Assembly: GCF_010686765.1 (NCBI RefSeq)
Contig: NZ_JAAGWF010000010.1
Span: 283,906 to 347,905, forward strand
DNA from: Geodermatophilus sabuli
Lineage (GTDB): Bacteria > Actinomycetota > Actinomycetes > Mycobacteriales > Geodermatophilaceae
Reading direction: 5' to 3'
DNA length: 64,000 nucleotides
Numbering within the stretch: the first letter of the stretch is position 1; each line of letters starts with the position of its first letter. Below the pieces are notes generated by a model that saw only the letters and a list, made by a program, of their open reading frames with translations, made no database searches and was not told the DNA's origin. The translations under genes and the position numbers were made by a program. Shown one piece after another: positions 1 to 7,350 of this stretch.

Positions 1-201
1 CAGCTCGTAGGAGAGCCCGTTGACCGCGTTGATCTTCCGGCCGCCGCGGGTGAACTGGACCCGGAGGTCCTCCACCACCAGCAGGGGCTCGCCGGGCTGC
101 GCCGCGGAGGCCCGCGACGGCTTCCCGAGCGAGACCGGGTCGATCACGCCCTCGGACACCCCGCTGTCGCCGGAGGCATAGGTCGCCGTTCGCTTGCTCA
201 T
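1..201 (-). CDS. ABC transporter ATP-binding protein (DppD/OppD type), C-terminally truncated by window edge
   Basis: Only the first 67 codons lie in the window. The reading starts at ATG 201 and contains LLVVEDLRVQF followed by AVNGLSYEL, the typical first beta strands of an ABC nucleotide-binding domain; the Walker A motif would lie just beyond the edge. The ATG overlaps the stop codon of the upstream permease (ATGA), so it is the next gene of the same operon. By family it should energise import of peptides or similar small molecules through the two permeases. About 35 polar residues precede the domain, a longer lead than usual. The substrate cannot be read from the sequence. Confidence 0.85.
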   Translation of the reverse strand, partial: MSKRTATYASGDSGVSEGVIDPVSLGKPSRASAAQPGEPLLVVEDLRVQFTRGGRKINAVNGLSYEL

Positions 202-1094
202 CGACCACTCCAACGTGCACGCAGGTTCTCGCCCAGCAGGTTGAAGGCGAGGACGGTGACCAGCAGGGCCACGCTGGGCCAGACGACGAGCATCGGGGTC
301 GCCGAGAGGCTCAGCTGGCCGGTGGCCACCATGTTGCCCCAGCTGGGGGCCGGGTCGGGGATGCCCAGGCCCAGGAAGCTGAGGGCGCCCTCGATGATGA
401 TCACGATGCCCATCCCCAGCATGCCGAAGGTGATCAGCTGCGGGGCGATGTTGGGCGCCAGGTGCTTGAACAGCATCCGGCGCGCCGTCGTCCCGGACAG
501 CTGCGCGGCCGCCATGAACGGCATCTCCCGCAGGCGGAGCACCGCCGAGCGGGCGACCCGGGCGAAGGCCGGGATGCTGAAGAAGGCCAGCGCGAAGATC
601 GTGTTCGTCATGCTCGGGCCGAGCGCCTGCGCCACCGCGAGGGTGAGCACCAGCGACGGGAAGGCGATCAGCACGTCGAGGAGCCGCATGATGATCGTGT
701 CGGCGATCCCGCCGACGTAGCCCGACAGCGCACCCAGCGTGCCGCCGATCGCCAGGCCGATGAGGTTGACCGCCACCGCGATCCACAGCGAGGACCGCCC
801 GCCGTTGAGCAGCCGCGACAGGATGTCGTTGCCGTTGGGGTCGGTGCCCAGGATGTGGCCCGGGGAGAGGGCCGGCTGGTTGCTCTCCAGGATGTTGCCG
901 CCCACCGGGCTGGGCAGGGAGAGCAGCGTCGGGCCCAGGAAGCAGGCGACGAGCACGAAGAGGATCAGGCCGGCGGGGATCCAGGTGCCGAGGTTGTTGC
1001 GCCAGCGGCCACGGCCGCGGCCGCCGGCCTTGGCCTCGGCCTGGTCGATCTCCGGGCCCAGGGAGAACGACGGGGCCGGCTCAACTACTGCCAT
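198..1094 (-). CDS. ABC transporter permease, DppC/OppC family
   Basis: A 298-residue inner-membrane permease of the peptide/nickel (binding-protein-dependent) class. It has an N-terminal membrane segment (WIPAGLILFVLVACFLG), an extracytoplasmic loop ending in LGTDPNGNDILSR, a signature of DppC-type subunits, and a core of five further membrane segments with the EAA-like stretch (AAQLSGTTARRMLFKHLAPN) that contacts the ATPase. ATG 1094 was chosen because GAGGA lies about 7 bases upstream; a GTG or ATG six codons earlier is possible but has no such site. The start overlaps the end of the DppB-like gene by 14 bases and the stop overlaps the ATPase start, so the genes are translationally coupled. 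Substrate unknown. Confidence 0.93.
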   Translation of the reverse strand: MAVVEPAPSFSLGPEIDQAEAKAGGRGRGRWRNNLGTWIPAGLILFVLVACFLGPTLLSLPSPVGGNILESNQPALSPGHILGTDPNGNDILSRLLNGGRSSLWIAVAVNLIGLAIGGTLGALSGYVGGIADTIIMRLLDVLIAFPSLVLTLAVAQALGPSMTNTIFALAFFSIPAFARVARSAVLRLREMPFMAAAQLSGTTARRMLFKHLAPNIAPQLITFGMLGMGIVIIIEGALSFLGLGIPDPAPSWGNMVATGQLSLSATPMLVVWPSVALLVTVLAFNLLGENLRARWSGR

Positions 1095-2049
1095 ATCGGA
1101 TCCTCGGGTCAAGGACGGCGTACAGGAGGTCGACGATCAGGTTCGCCAGCACCGCGACCAGCGCGAAGATGACGACCGCCGCCTGCACGACGACGAAGTC
1201 TCGGGTGTTGATGGCCTGGAGCAGCATCTGACCGATGCCCGGCAGCGCGAAGATCTGCTCGATGATCACGGTGCCACCGATCAGCGCGCCCAGGTTCAGG
1301 CCGACGATGGTGATCAGGCCGAAGGACGAGTTCCGGAACGCGTGCTTGATCAGCACCGACCAGGACCCCACCCCCTTGGCGCGCGCCGTGGTGACGTACT
1401 CCTCCTGCTGCATCTGGTCCACCAGGTCGCCGCGGAGGAACCGGGTGTAGAAGCAGAACAGCGGGAGCCCGATCGCGGCGGACGGCAGGATCATCGACCG
1501 CAGGTTGGGCCACAGCCCGTCCTCGAGCGGGACGAAGCCGATGGCCGGGAGCCAGCCGAGGGTCACGGCGAACACCAGGACGAGCAGCAGGGCCAGCACG
1601 TAGTTGGCCACCGACAGCCCCAGGGTGCTGACGACCATGCTGATCCGGTCCATGACGCCGTCCGGCTTGTGCGCCGCCAGCAGCGCCACCGGGATGGCCA
1701 GGACGAGCGAGACGACGAACGCCAGGAGCACGATCTCGCCGGTCACCGGCAGCCGCTGGGACAGGATCTCGCTGACCGGCTGGCGGCTCACGATCGACTG
1801 GCCCAGGTCACCGGTGACGGCGCCCTGCAGCCACTCCAGGTAGCGGACCACACCGGGCTTGTCGAGGCCCAGCTGCTGCTCGAGCAGCGCGATGTCCTCG
1901 GGGGTGGCCTCCGGGCCCAGCAGCTGCTGGGCGGCGTTGCCCGGGATGAGGCTGAGCACCCAGAACGTCAGGACCGTGACGCCCAGCATGATCGGGATGG
2001 CCATCAGCAGCCGCTTGACGACCAGCCGGAGGACCGGTGAACCGGTCAC
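1081..2049 (-). CDS. ABC transporter permease, DppB/OppB family
   Basis: A permease of about 322 residues. The N-terminal membrane helix (VVKRLLMAIPIMLGVTVLTF) is followed by the family motif LIPGN and a periplasmic loop with LGLDKPGVVRYLEWLQGAVTGDLGQS, both standard for DppB/OppB. It pairs with the DppC-like subunit downstream to form the channel. GTG 2049 is preferred because family members begin only a few residues before the first helix, and because the stretch upstream of it (2067-2101) forms a strong hairpin that also follows the paralogous binding-protein gene. The alternative GTG 2121 overlaps the binding-protein stop (GTGA) and would add 24 residues encoded through the hairpin. Confidence 0.9.
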   Translation of the reverse strand: MTGSPVLRLVVKRLLMAIPIMLGVTVLTFWVLSLIPGNAAQQLLGPEATPEDIALLEQQLGLDKPGVVRYLEWLQGAVTGDLGQSIVSRQPVSEILSQRLPVTGEIVLLAFVVSLVLAIPVALLAAHKPDGVMDRISMVVSTLGLSVANYVLALLLVLVFAVTLGWLPAIGFVPLEDGLWPNLRSMILPSAAIGLPLFCFYTRFLRGDLVDQMQQEEYVTTARAKGVGSWSVLIKHAFRNSSFGLITIVGLNLGALIGGTVIIEQIFALPGIGQMLLQAINTRDFVVVQAAVVIFALVAVLANLIVDLLYAVLDPRIRYGSS

Positions 2050-2066
2050 GCGCCCGACGCGGGAGG

Positions 2067-2101
2067 CCCGCGGGCCCCGGCTGTCAGCCGGGACCCGCGG
2101 G
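2067..2101 (-). terminator. GC-rich hairpin between binding protein and permease (attenuator-like)
   Basis: Left arm 2067-2082 pairs with right arm 2086-2101 over 16 positions with one mismatch and a 3-base loop. There is no T-run, so it looks like an attenuating or mRNA-stabilising hairpin rather than a strong terminator. Such hairpins after a binding-protein gene commonly let the binding protein be made in excess over the permeases. The paralogous binding-protein gene at 7351-8967 has a similar hairpin in the same place. Confidence 0.6.
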
Positions 2102-2117
2102 GTCGTGGCGGTAGCGG

Positions 2118-3734
2118 TCACTGCTCCCGCCAGACCTCGTCCCAGATGACCCCGGCGTTGACCAGGATCGGCGGGATCTTGGTGGTGAGACCCGGACCGT
2201 GGACACCGACGGCGGCGATGTTCGCCGGCGCGAAGGCCAGACCGAACGGCGCGTAGAAGTTCTCCGCGATCAGCTCGGCGGCCTGTCGGTACAGGTCGGC
2301 CCGCTGCTGCTCGTCGAGCGTCGCCGAGGCGTCGCTCAGGAGCTGGTCCAGCGTCGGGTCGGCGACGCCGCTGTACGGGACGCCGGAGTTGAAGCGGAAG
2401 CCGACGCCGACACCGGCCGCCGGGTCCCAGGCGCCCGCGGTCTGCAGCATGGCCTGCCACTGACCACCGGTGAACTCCTGGATGACACCGGAGAGCTGGT
2501 AGTCCGCGATCTCGACGTCGATGCCGGCCTCCTGCCACTGCGTCTGCAGGGCGGTGTTGATCTGCGTCGCGACGTAGTTGCTGATCGTGCCGAGCCGGAC
2601 GGTGAGGCCGCCGAGCTCCTGCACCAGCTCCTTGGCGCGGTCGAGGTCGAACTCCGGGTACCCCTCGACGGTCTCCTCGTAGAACAGACCGCCGGGGCCG
2701 GTGAAGCCCTGGCTCACGTCGTAGTTGCCACCGAAGATGCCCTCGTTGATCGCGTCGAAGTCGGTCGCCCGGTAGATCGCCTCACGGGCGCGGACGTCGT
2801 CGAACGGTGCGATCTTCGTGTTCAGCTGGACCACGTACGGGGACGTCGCCGGCTGGATGGTCACCTGCAGCTGGTCGTTGGCCTGGGCCTGCTCCAGCAG
2901 CGGGGTGGTGTTGAGGCCCTCGTAGGCCTGCGCCTGACCGGCCTGCAGCGCCTGGTAGGCCGGCTGGTCGCCACCGATCGACTGGAAGGTGAGCCGGTCC
3001 AGGTAGGGCTGGCCCTCCTTGAAGTAGCTCTCGTTGCGCTCGAGTTCGAGCGCCGAGCTGAGCTGGTTCTCGACGACCGTGAACGGACCGGCGCCGACCG
3101 GGGTGATCTTGAAGGCGTCCTCACCCTGGGCCTCGAGGGCCGCCGGGGAGGCGATCCAGTTGACGTTCGCGGCCGGGAAGGAGGCCAGGACCGCCGGGTA
3201 GGGCCGGGTGAAGGAGAGCTGGATGGTCAGCGGGTCGATCACCTGGATGCCACCCTCGGCCAGCGGCCAGGTGGGCTTGCAGGTGCAGGGGTTGGCGAGG
3301 TCGCGCTCCCAGTTGAACCGGACGGCCTCGGCGTCCAGCGGCGTGCCGTCGCTGAACTCGATGCCCTCACGCAGCTTGACGGTGAAGGTGAGCCCGTCCT
3401 CGGAGAACTCGTAGCTCTCCGCCTGGTTGCCCGTGACCTCGGCGTTGCTGCCGTCCTCGTCGGCGGTCAGCAGGAAGAGCCCGCCGAAGATCGCCTGCAT
3501 CATCGCGATGTTGGAGCCACCGGTGGTGTTGGTGGCCGGGTCGAGGCCGGCCGGCCAGCTGCCGGCGAAGGCGGCGTCCTCGAGGACGGTCAGCTCGCCG
3601 CCCTGCTGCGGCTCGCCCGCCGGGGCGCCGGATCCGGAGGCGGAGCCCCCGGTGCCGCTGTCGCTTCCACCGCCGCAGGCTGTCAACGCCAGCGCTGCTG
3701 CGGTGAGGAGGGACAGGATCGTCCGTTGCTTCAT
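2118..3734 (-). CDS. Peptide/nickel-type ABC substrate-binding lipoprotein (SBP family 5), paralogue 1
   Basis: A 538-residue extracytoplasmic solute-binding protein. Start ATG 3734 is preceded by GGGGAG. The signal peptide is KR-containing with a hydrophobic core and lipobox LTAC (Cys20), then a low-complexity Gly/Ser linker, so the mature protein is predicted to be a lipoprotein anchored outside the membrane. The body has SBP_bac_5 hallmarks: LTFTVKLREGIEFSDGTPL, then the ELERNESYFKEGQPYLDRL region. It is the first gene of an operon with the two permeases and the ATPase and is divergent from an IclR regulator. A second copy of the same length lies at 7351-8967. The cargo is not known; the context (amidohydrolase, dehydrogenase, IclR) suggests uptake of a carbon source. 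Confidence 0.93.
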   Translation of the reverse strand: MKQRTILSLLTAAALALTACGGGSDSGTGGSASGSGAPAGEPQQGGELTVLEDAAFAGSWPAGLDPATNTTGGSNIAMMQAIFGGLFLLTADEDGSNAEVTGNQAESYEFSEDGLTFTVKLREGIEFSDGTPLDAEAVRFNWERDLANPCTCKPTWPLAEGGIQVIDPLTIQLSFTRPYPAVLASFPAANVNWIASPAALEAQGEDAFKITPVGAGPFTVVENQLSSALELERNESYFKEGQPYLDRLTFQSIGGDQPAYQALQAGQAQAYEGLNTTPLLEQAQANDQLQVTIQPATSPYVVQLNTKIAPFDDVRAREAIYRATDFDAINEGIFGGNYDVSQGFTGPGGLFYEETVEGYPEFDLDRAKELVQELGGLTVRLGTISNYVATQINTALQTQWQEAGIDVEIADYQLSGVIQEFTGGQWQAMLQTAGAWDPAAGVGVGFRFNSGVPYSGVADPTLDQLLSDASATLDEQQRADLYRQAAELIAENFYAPFGLAFAPANIAAVGVHGPGLTTKIPPILVNAGVIWDEVWREQ

Positions 3735-3835
3735 GTGTAGGTGCTCCCCTTGGGGCCTCGGTGACTCTGGGGTGTGGACGGTGGAGCTGCACGCCGAGGA
3801 CTCACTCGAACGGGCGGGATCGGTCGGCACGCCCC

Positions 3836-3851
3836 GTGATGGCGGTCACTG
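3836..3851. promoter_or_regulatory. GTGA-N6-TCAC dyad (Crp/GlxR-like operator candidate)
   Basis: The sequence GTGATGGCGGTCACTG contains GTGA-N6-TCAC, the core of Crp-family sites. It lies about 105 bases before the binding-protein start. The same dyad with a different spacer occurs at 9009-9024 before the paralogous gene. Matching a Crp/GlxR consensus is visible; binding is inference. Confidence 0.45.
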
Positions 3852-3896
3852 GCGGCCGGTCCAGGTTCGATGAGCGGGCCTCTCCTCGACCCCGCC

Positions 3897-3924
3897 GCTT
3901 CCCTCCCGCGGAAGACAAGTTCGT
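3897..3924. promoter_or_regulatory. Shared upstream box, TTCC-N7-GGAA with GACAAGTTCG
   Basis: On the plus strand the box runs from CTTCC through GGAAGACAAGTTCGT. The stretch GACAAGTTCG is identical at 9067-9094 and the flanking TTCC and GGA(A) parts are largely kept. The inverted TTCC and GGAA halves resemble IclR-family operators, and an IclR gene is adjacent, so it is a candidate binding site for that regulator. Confidence 0.45.
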
Positions 3925-4077
3925 CCCTGCGGGGACCGGACCGGCCGGTCGGCGACCCGGGCCGGCCCCGGCTCGCAGCGGCCGGTTTGACAGCCTCCCA
4001 CCGCGGACGGACAGTGACCCGGGACACGCCGCGCGCCGCCGTCGGTCGCTGGCCGCGCGGCCGAGCGGGAGGGTGGA

Positions 4078-4920
4078 GTGACGACGACGCGACCACTGGT
4101 CCCGGGGGCCGGCTCCCCCGCGGCGGGAGCGCCGTCGAGCCGGGTGCCGGTCACCGCCACGGCGGCCGGCCGGGTGCTGGCCGTCCTGGACGCGTTCGGC
4201 CCCAGCCATGCCGCGCTGACCCTCAGCGAGATCAGCCGCCGCTCCGGCCTGTCGCTCACGACCACGCACCGCCTGGTCGGCGAGCTGCGCGCCTGGGGAG
4301 CCCTGGAACGCAGCCCGGACGGGCGCTACGGGATCGGTCTGCGACTGCTGGAGCTGGGCGCCCTCGCCCCGCACGGGCTGCAGCTGCGCGAGGTCGCCGT
4401 CCCCTACGTCGACGACCTGCACCAGGCCACCCGGGCCAACGTCGTGGTGGGCGTGCGCGACGGCTCGGACGTCGTGTACGTGGAGGCCCTGCGGGCCCGC
4501 ACCGCCGTGAAGCTGATGAGCCGGATCGGTGGCCGGTGGCCGCTGCACGTCACGGGCACGGGCCTGGTCCTGCTCGCGTACGCGTCGCCGGAGGTGCAGG
4601 AGGAGGTGCTCAGCGGGCCGCTGGAGCGGTTCACGCCGCAGACGGTCACCGATCCCGCGGTGCTGCGGCGCACGCTGGCGGAGGTCCGCCGCACCGGCGT
4701 GGGCATCGCGGAGAACCAGCTGACCGCGGAGGCCCCGGCACTCGCCGTCGCCGTCCCGGTGCGGGGGGCCGGTGACGAGGTCGTCGCCGCGCTCGGGGTC
4801 ACCGTGGAGCGCGGCACGGTCCAGGCCCAGGCGCTGATCCCGGCGCTCAACGCGACCGCGCGGGGCATCTCCCGCGCACTGGGCGCGCCGTCGGCCCAGC
4901 CACCTCGCCGCCGGACCTGA
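4078..4920 (+). CDS. IclR-family transcriptional regulator
   Basis: A 280-residue regulator. The N-terminal winged helix-turn-helix spans roughly residues 20-85 (TLSEISRRSGLSLTTTHRLV as the reading helices, then a GRYGIGLRLLELG wing), followed by the IclR effector domain (roughly 100-270) with YVDDLHQATRANVVVGVRDG and the ligand-loop region near TGTGLVLLAYA. GTG 4078 is chosen because GGAGGGTGGA directly precedes it. It is divergent from the binding-protein operon and convergent with the amidohydrolase gene, so it most likely controls this uptake and catabolic locus, perhaps responding to the imported compound or an intermediate. The effector cannot be read from the sequence. Confidence 0.93.
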   Translation: MTTTRPLVPGAGSPAAGAPSSRVPVTATAAGRVLAVLDAFGPSHAALTLSEISRRSGLSLTTTHRLVGELRAWGALERSPDGRYGIGLRLLELGALAPHGLQLREVAVPYVDDLHQATRANVVVGVRDGSDVVYVEALRARTAVKLMSRIGGRWPLHVTGTGLVLLAYASPEVQEEVLSGPLERFTPQTVTDPAVLRRTLAEVRRTGVGIAENQLTAEAPALAVAVPVRGAGDEVVAALGVTVERGTVQAQALIPALNATARGISRALGAPSAQPPRRRT

Positions 4921-4960
4921 GGGGTGGCTCCGGCGCCGGGACGGGCCCCGGAGCCACCCC
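4921..4960. terminator. Bidirectional terminator hairpin
   Basis: Arms 4921-4933 (GGGGTGGCTCCGG) and 4948-4960 are perfectly complementary over 13 bp with a 14-base loop. It begins directly after the regulator stop codon and lies between two convergent genes, so it can serve both. Confidence 0.75.
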
Positions 4961-4973
4961 TGTCACGGCAGGG

Positions 4974-5978
4974 TCAGCGGGTGGGCTCCATGCCCAGCCA
5001 CTGCCAGGCGTTGTCCCACAGGATCTGCTGGAGGGTCTCCTCGGGCAGGCCCATCGACTTCAGCGTCCGGGCGGCGGGGTCCTCCCGCAGCATGGCCGGG
5101 AAGTCCGACCCGACGAGCAGACGGTCGGCGCCGAGCGTGTCGATCAGGTAGGTCAGCGCCCGCCGGTCGAAGACCATCGAGTCGTACCAGAAGCGCCGCG
5201 CGAACTCGAACGGCGAGGGGCCGTCATCGGGCATGACCGCGCGCTCGGGGTCCACCGGCTCCTCGTTCCACGAGCCGCCCCAGAAGTACTGGTGGCGCGG
5301 GATCATCAGCGGGAAGCCGCCGGCCGCGTGGCTGAACGAGATCCGCAGGTCGGGGCAGGCCGCCGCGGTGCCGCCGGTGACCATGGAGCCGGCCGCGAAG
5401 GCGCCCTCGACGCCGACGACGTAGGTCCCCATCGCCGACATCGGCAGCCGCTCGGTGGGCGAGGGCATGGCGTGCACGAAGACCGACAGGCCCAGGCGCT
5501 CGACCTCCTGGAAGAACGGCAGGAACTTCTCGTGCCCGATCGAGGAGCCCACGACGTTGGAGGCGATCTCCACGCCCCGGAGCCCCTGGTCCTTGATGGC
5601 CTGCAGCTCCTTGGTGGCCACCTCGGGGTCCTGCATCGGCACCATGCCGAGGGCGATCAGCCGGGTCGGGTCGAACTGGGCCAGGGTGGCGCTGAACTCG
5701 TTGACGTGCCGGGCCAGCGACAGGCCGTCGTCGACCGGCAGGTCGTACTTCAGCAGCGGCGGCATCGGGCTGAGCACCTCGACGTCGACGCCGGAGGCGT
5801 CCTGGGCCTCGATGCGGCGCTCGGCGTCGAAGAAGACGTCCTTGGCCTTGAACGTCATGGGCCCGAACAGCAGGGTGCGGGCGGACTCGCCGTCCACCGC
5901 CTCCATGCGCGGGAAGCACTCGGGCGCGTCGGCCGGGTAGTCGTACGGCAGCAGGTGGGCGTGGGTGTCGACGAGCAT
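4974..5978 (-). CDS. Amidohydrolase family 2 (ACMSD/resorcylate decarboxylase-like) metal-dependent hydrolase
   Basis: A 334-residue TIM-barrel protein. The start MLVDTHAHLLP gives the HxH metal pair (H6, H8) and the C-terminal GSDFPAML supplies the conserved Asp of the family; ALGMVPMQDPEVATKELQAI and FSHAAGGFPLMI fit amidohydrolase family 2. Members include aminocarboxymuconate-semialdehyde decarboxylase, resorcylate decarboxylases and some lactone hydrolases, so it probably decarboxylates or hydrolyses a small aromatic or cyclic acid; the substrate cannot be narrowed further. It is downstream of and co-oriented with the zinc dehydrogenase (17-base gap), so the two likely act in one pathway. 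ATG 5978 starts right at the conserved metal motif. Confidence 0.88.
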   Translation of the reverse strand: MLVDTHAHLLPYDYPADAPECFPRMEAVDGESARTLLFGPMTFKAKDVFFDAERRIEAQDASGVDVEVLSPMPPLLKYDLPVDDGLSLARHVNEFSATLAQFDPTRLIALGMVPMQDPEVATKELQAIKDQGLRGVEIASNVVGSSIGHEKFLPFFQEVERLGLSVFVHAMPSPTERLPMSAMGTYVVGVEGAFAAGSMVTGGTAAACPDLRISFSHAAGGFPLMIPRHQYFWGGSWNEEPVDPERAVMPDDGPSPFEFARRFWYDSMVFDRRALTYLIDTLGADRLLVGSDFPAMLREDPAARTLKSMGLPEETLQQILWDNAWQWLGMEPTR

Positions 5979-5995
5979 GCGGAAGGCCTCCGGGA

Positions 5996-7099
5996 TCAGT
6001 GGTGGGGGTGGACGGACACGTGGACGGCGGCCTCGCCCGGCACGTCGCCGGCGAGGACCTCGATGGCGTGTGCGGTGTCGTCCAGGCCGAACGTGTGCGT
6101 GTGCATCCGCTCGAGCGGGAAGCGGCGGGACTCGATGAGCGCGATCGCCTCGGCCATGGCCTTGGCGTCGACGCCGAACGCCCCCTGCACCGTGAGGGCG
6201 CGGTTGATGATCACGTCGGTGCGGATCGGGATCTCGCGGTCGCCCTTGATGCCGGCGAGCACCACCCGGCCGCCGTGCTTCGTGGCCAGCAGCGCGTCGC
6301 TGACCGGCCCGGCGGCCATCGGGGTGAGCTCGAGGGTCACGTCGACCCCGCGGCCGTCGGTGATCTCGCGGACGCGCTCGACGACGTCCACGGCGTCGTC
6401 GCCGTCGACGACGAGGGTGTGGTCGGCACCGAACTCGCGGGCCAGCGCCAGCTTGTGCGCGTCGGCCTCCAGGCCGGTGATCAGCACGGTGCCGGCCCCG
6501 GCCGACTTGGCGGCGATGACCGCGGCGATGCCGCGCTGTCCGGCGCCGAGCACCAGGACGGTGTCGCCGAGCCGGACCTGGCCGTAGTGCAGTGCCCACC
6601 GGACGCCGGCGCCCATGCCGTTGTACATCGCCGCGACCTCGGCCGGCAGCGTCTTGTCGATCTTGTGCACCACCGCGCCCGGCGCGAGGTACATGTACTC
6701 GGCGAACCCGCCCCACAGGGCCGGCGCGACCTCGACGGGGGTCACCCCGTGACCCCCGACCCGGTTGCGGCAGGCCTGGTAGTTGCCGGTCAGGCAGTCG
6801 AAGCAGTTCCGGCAGGGGATGACCACCTCCATGGCCACCCGGTCACCGGGCTGCACGCCCCAGCGCTTGGCCGCGTTCTCCCCCACCTCCTCGATGATGC
6901 CCATCGGCTCGTGCCCGGGGATGAACGCGGGCATGCCCTGCCGCAGGTGGCCCTTGTAGAACTCGACGTCGCTGCCGCACAGGCCGTTGGCCTCGACCCG
7001 GATCAGCCCGTCGTCGGCACCGGTCGCCGGCCGGGGGAACTCCTGGATCTCGATCTTCCGCGGCCCCACCTGGACCGCGGCACGCACCATCTCGCTCAC
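5996..7099 (-). CDS. Zinc-dependent alcohol/polyol dehydrogenase (MDR superfamily)
   Basis: A 367-residue medium-chain dehydrogenase. Catalytic zinc ligands are visible in GLCGSDVEFYKG (Cys) and GHEPMGIIEEVG (His, Glu); the structural zinc site is reduced to a CRNCFDCLTGNYQACRN four-cysteine loop, as in most MDR enzymes. The Rossmann part has VLVLGAGQRGIAAVIAAKSA for NAD(P). It would oxidise an alcohol or polyol to the ketone or aldehyde. It lies between the second binding-protein gene and the amidohydrolase, all on the same strand, which suggests it acts on the imported compound. The start could also be ATG four codons later. No specific substrate is assignable. Confidence 0.9.
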   Translation of the reverse strand: MSEMVRAAVQVGPRKIEIQEFPRPATGADDGLIRVEANGLCGSDVEFYKGHLRQGMPAFIPGHEPMGIIEEVGENAAKRWGVQPGDRVAMEVVIPCRNCFDCLTGNYQACRNRVGGHGVTPVEVAPALWGGFAEYMYLAPGAVVHKIDKTLPAEVAAMYNGMGAGVRWALHYGQVRLGDTVLVLGAGQRGIAAVIAAKSAGAGTVLITGLEADAHKLALAREFGADHTLVVDGDDAVDVVERVREITDGRGVDVTLELTPMAAGPVSDALLATKHGGRVVLAGIKGDREIPIRTDVIINRALTVQGAFGVDAKAMAEAIALIESRRFPLERMHTHTFGLDDTAHAIEVLAGDVPGEAAVHVSVHPHH

Positions 7100-7299
7100 T
7101 ACGGACCTCTTCTCGTCTCGAGCCGGGGACGGCGCGTGCCGCCCGCCCGGCCGTGGGCGGCGTGACGCCGATCGCGCACCGCCCCTGTGCCCCCGGTCAC
7201 GCTAGGTCGCCCGGTGCAGGGCCACCACGCGCCTTCCGTCCGGCGGACGGGCCCGCGGGGTCGGCCGCGGGTGGGAGCCGGCGCGGCCCGGGCACGCCA

Positions 7300-7338
7300 C
7301 GGCCCCGCGGTCCCGGACGAGCCGGGACCGCGGGGCCG
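7300..7338. terminator. Strong terminator-like hairpin after second binding-protein gene
   Basis: Arms 7300-7316 and 7322-7338 pair perfectly over 17 bp with the 5-base loop ACGAG. It begins 13 bases after the binding-protein stop and precedes the dehydrogenase gene on the same strand, so it may end or attenuate the transcript. It corresponds in position and sequence style to the hairpin at 2067-2101. Confidence 0.75.
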
Positions 7339-7350
7339 CGGGTGGAGAGG

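Larger units (their letters stand above)
3735..4077. other. Divergent intergenic region between binding-protein operon and iclR-type gene
   Basis: 343 bases without a gene. It holds the ribosome-binding site of the binding-protein gene (right end near 3740), two boxes that recur upstream of the second binding-protein gene (3836-3851 and 3897-3924), and the GGAGGGTGGA site just before the regulator start at 4078. I could not assign convincing -35/-10 hexamers. Confidence 0.6.

Noticed and set aside
4974..6716. A 580-residue frame joining the amidohydrolase to upstream sequence
   Set aside because: The upstream part is an Arg/Gly-rich shadow of the zinc dehydrogenase gene; the amidohydrolase starts at ATG 5978 at its metal motif.
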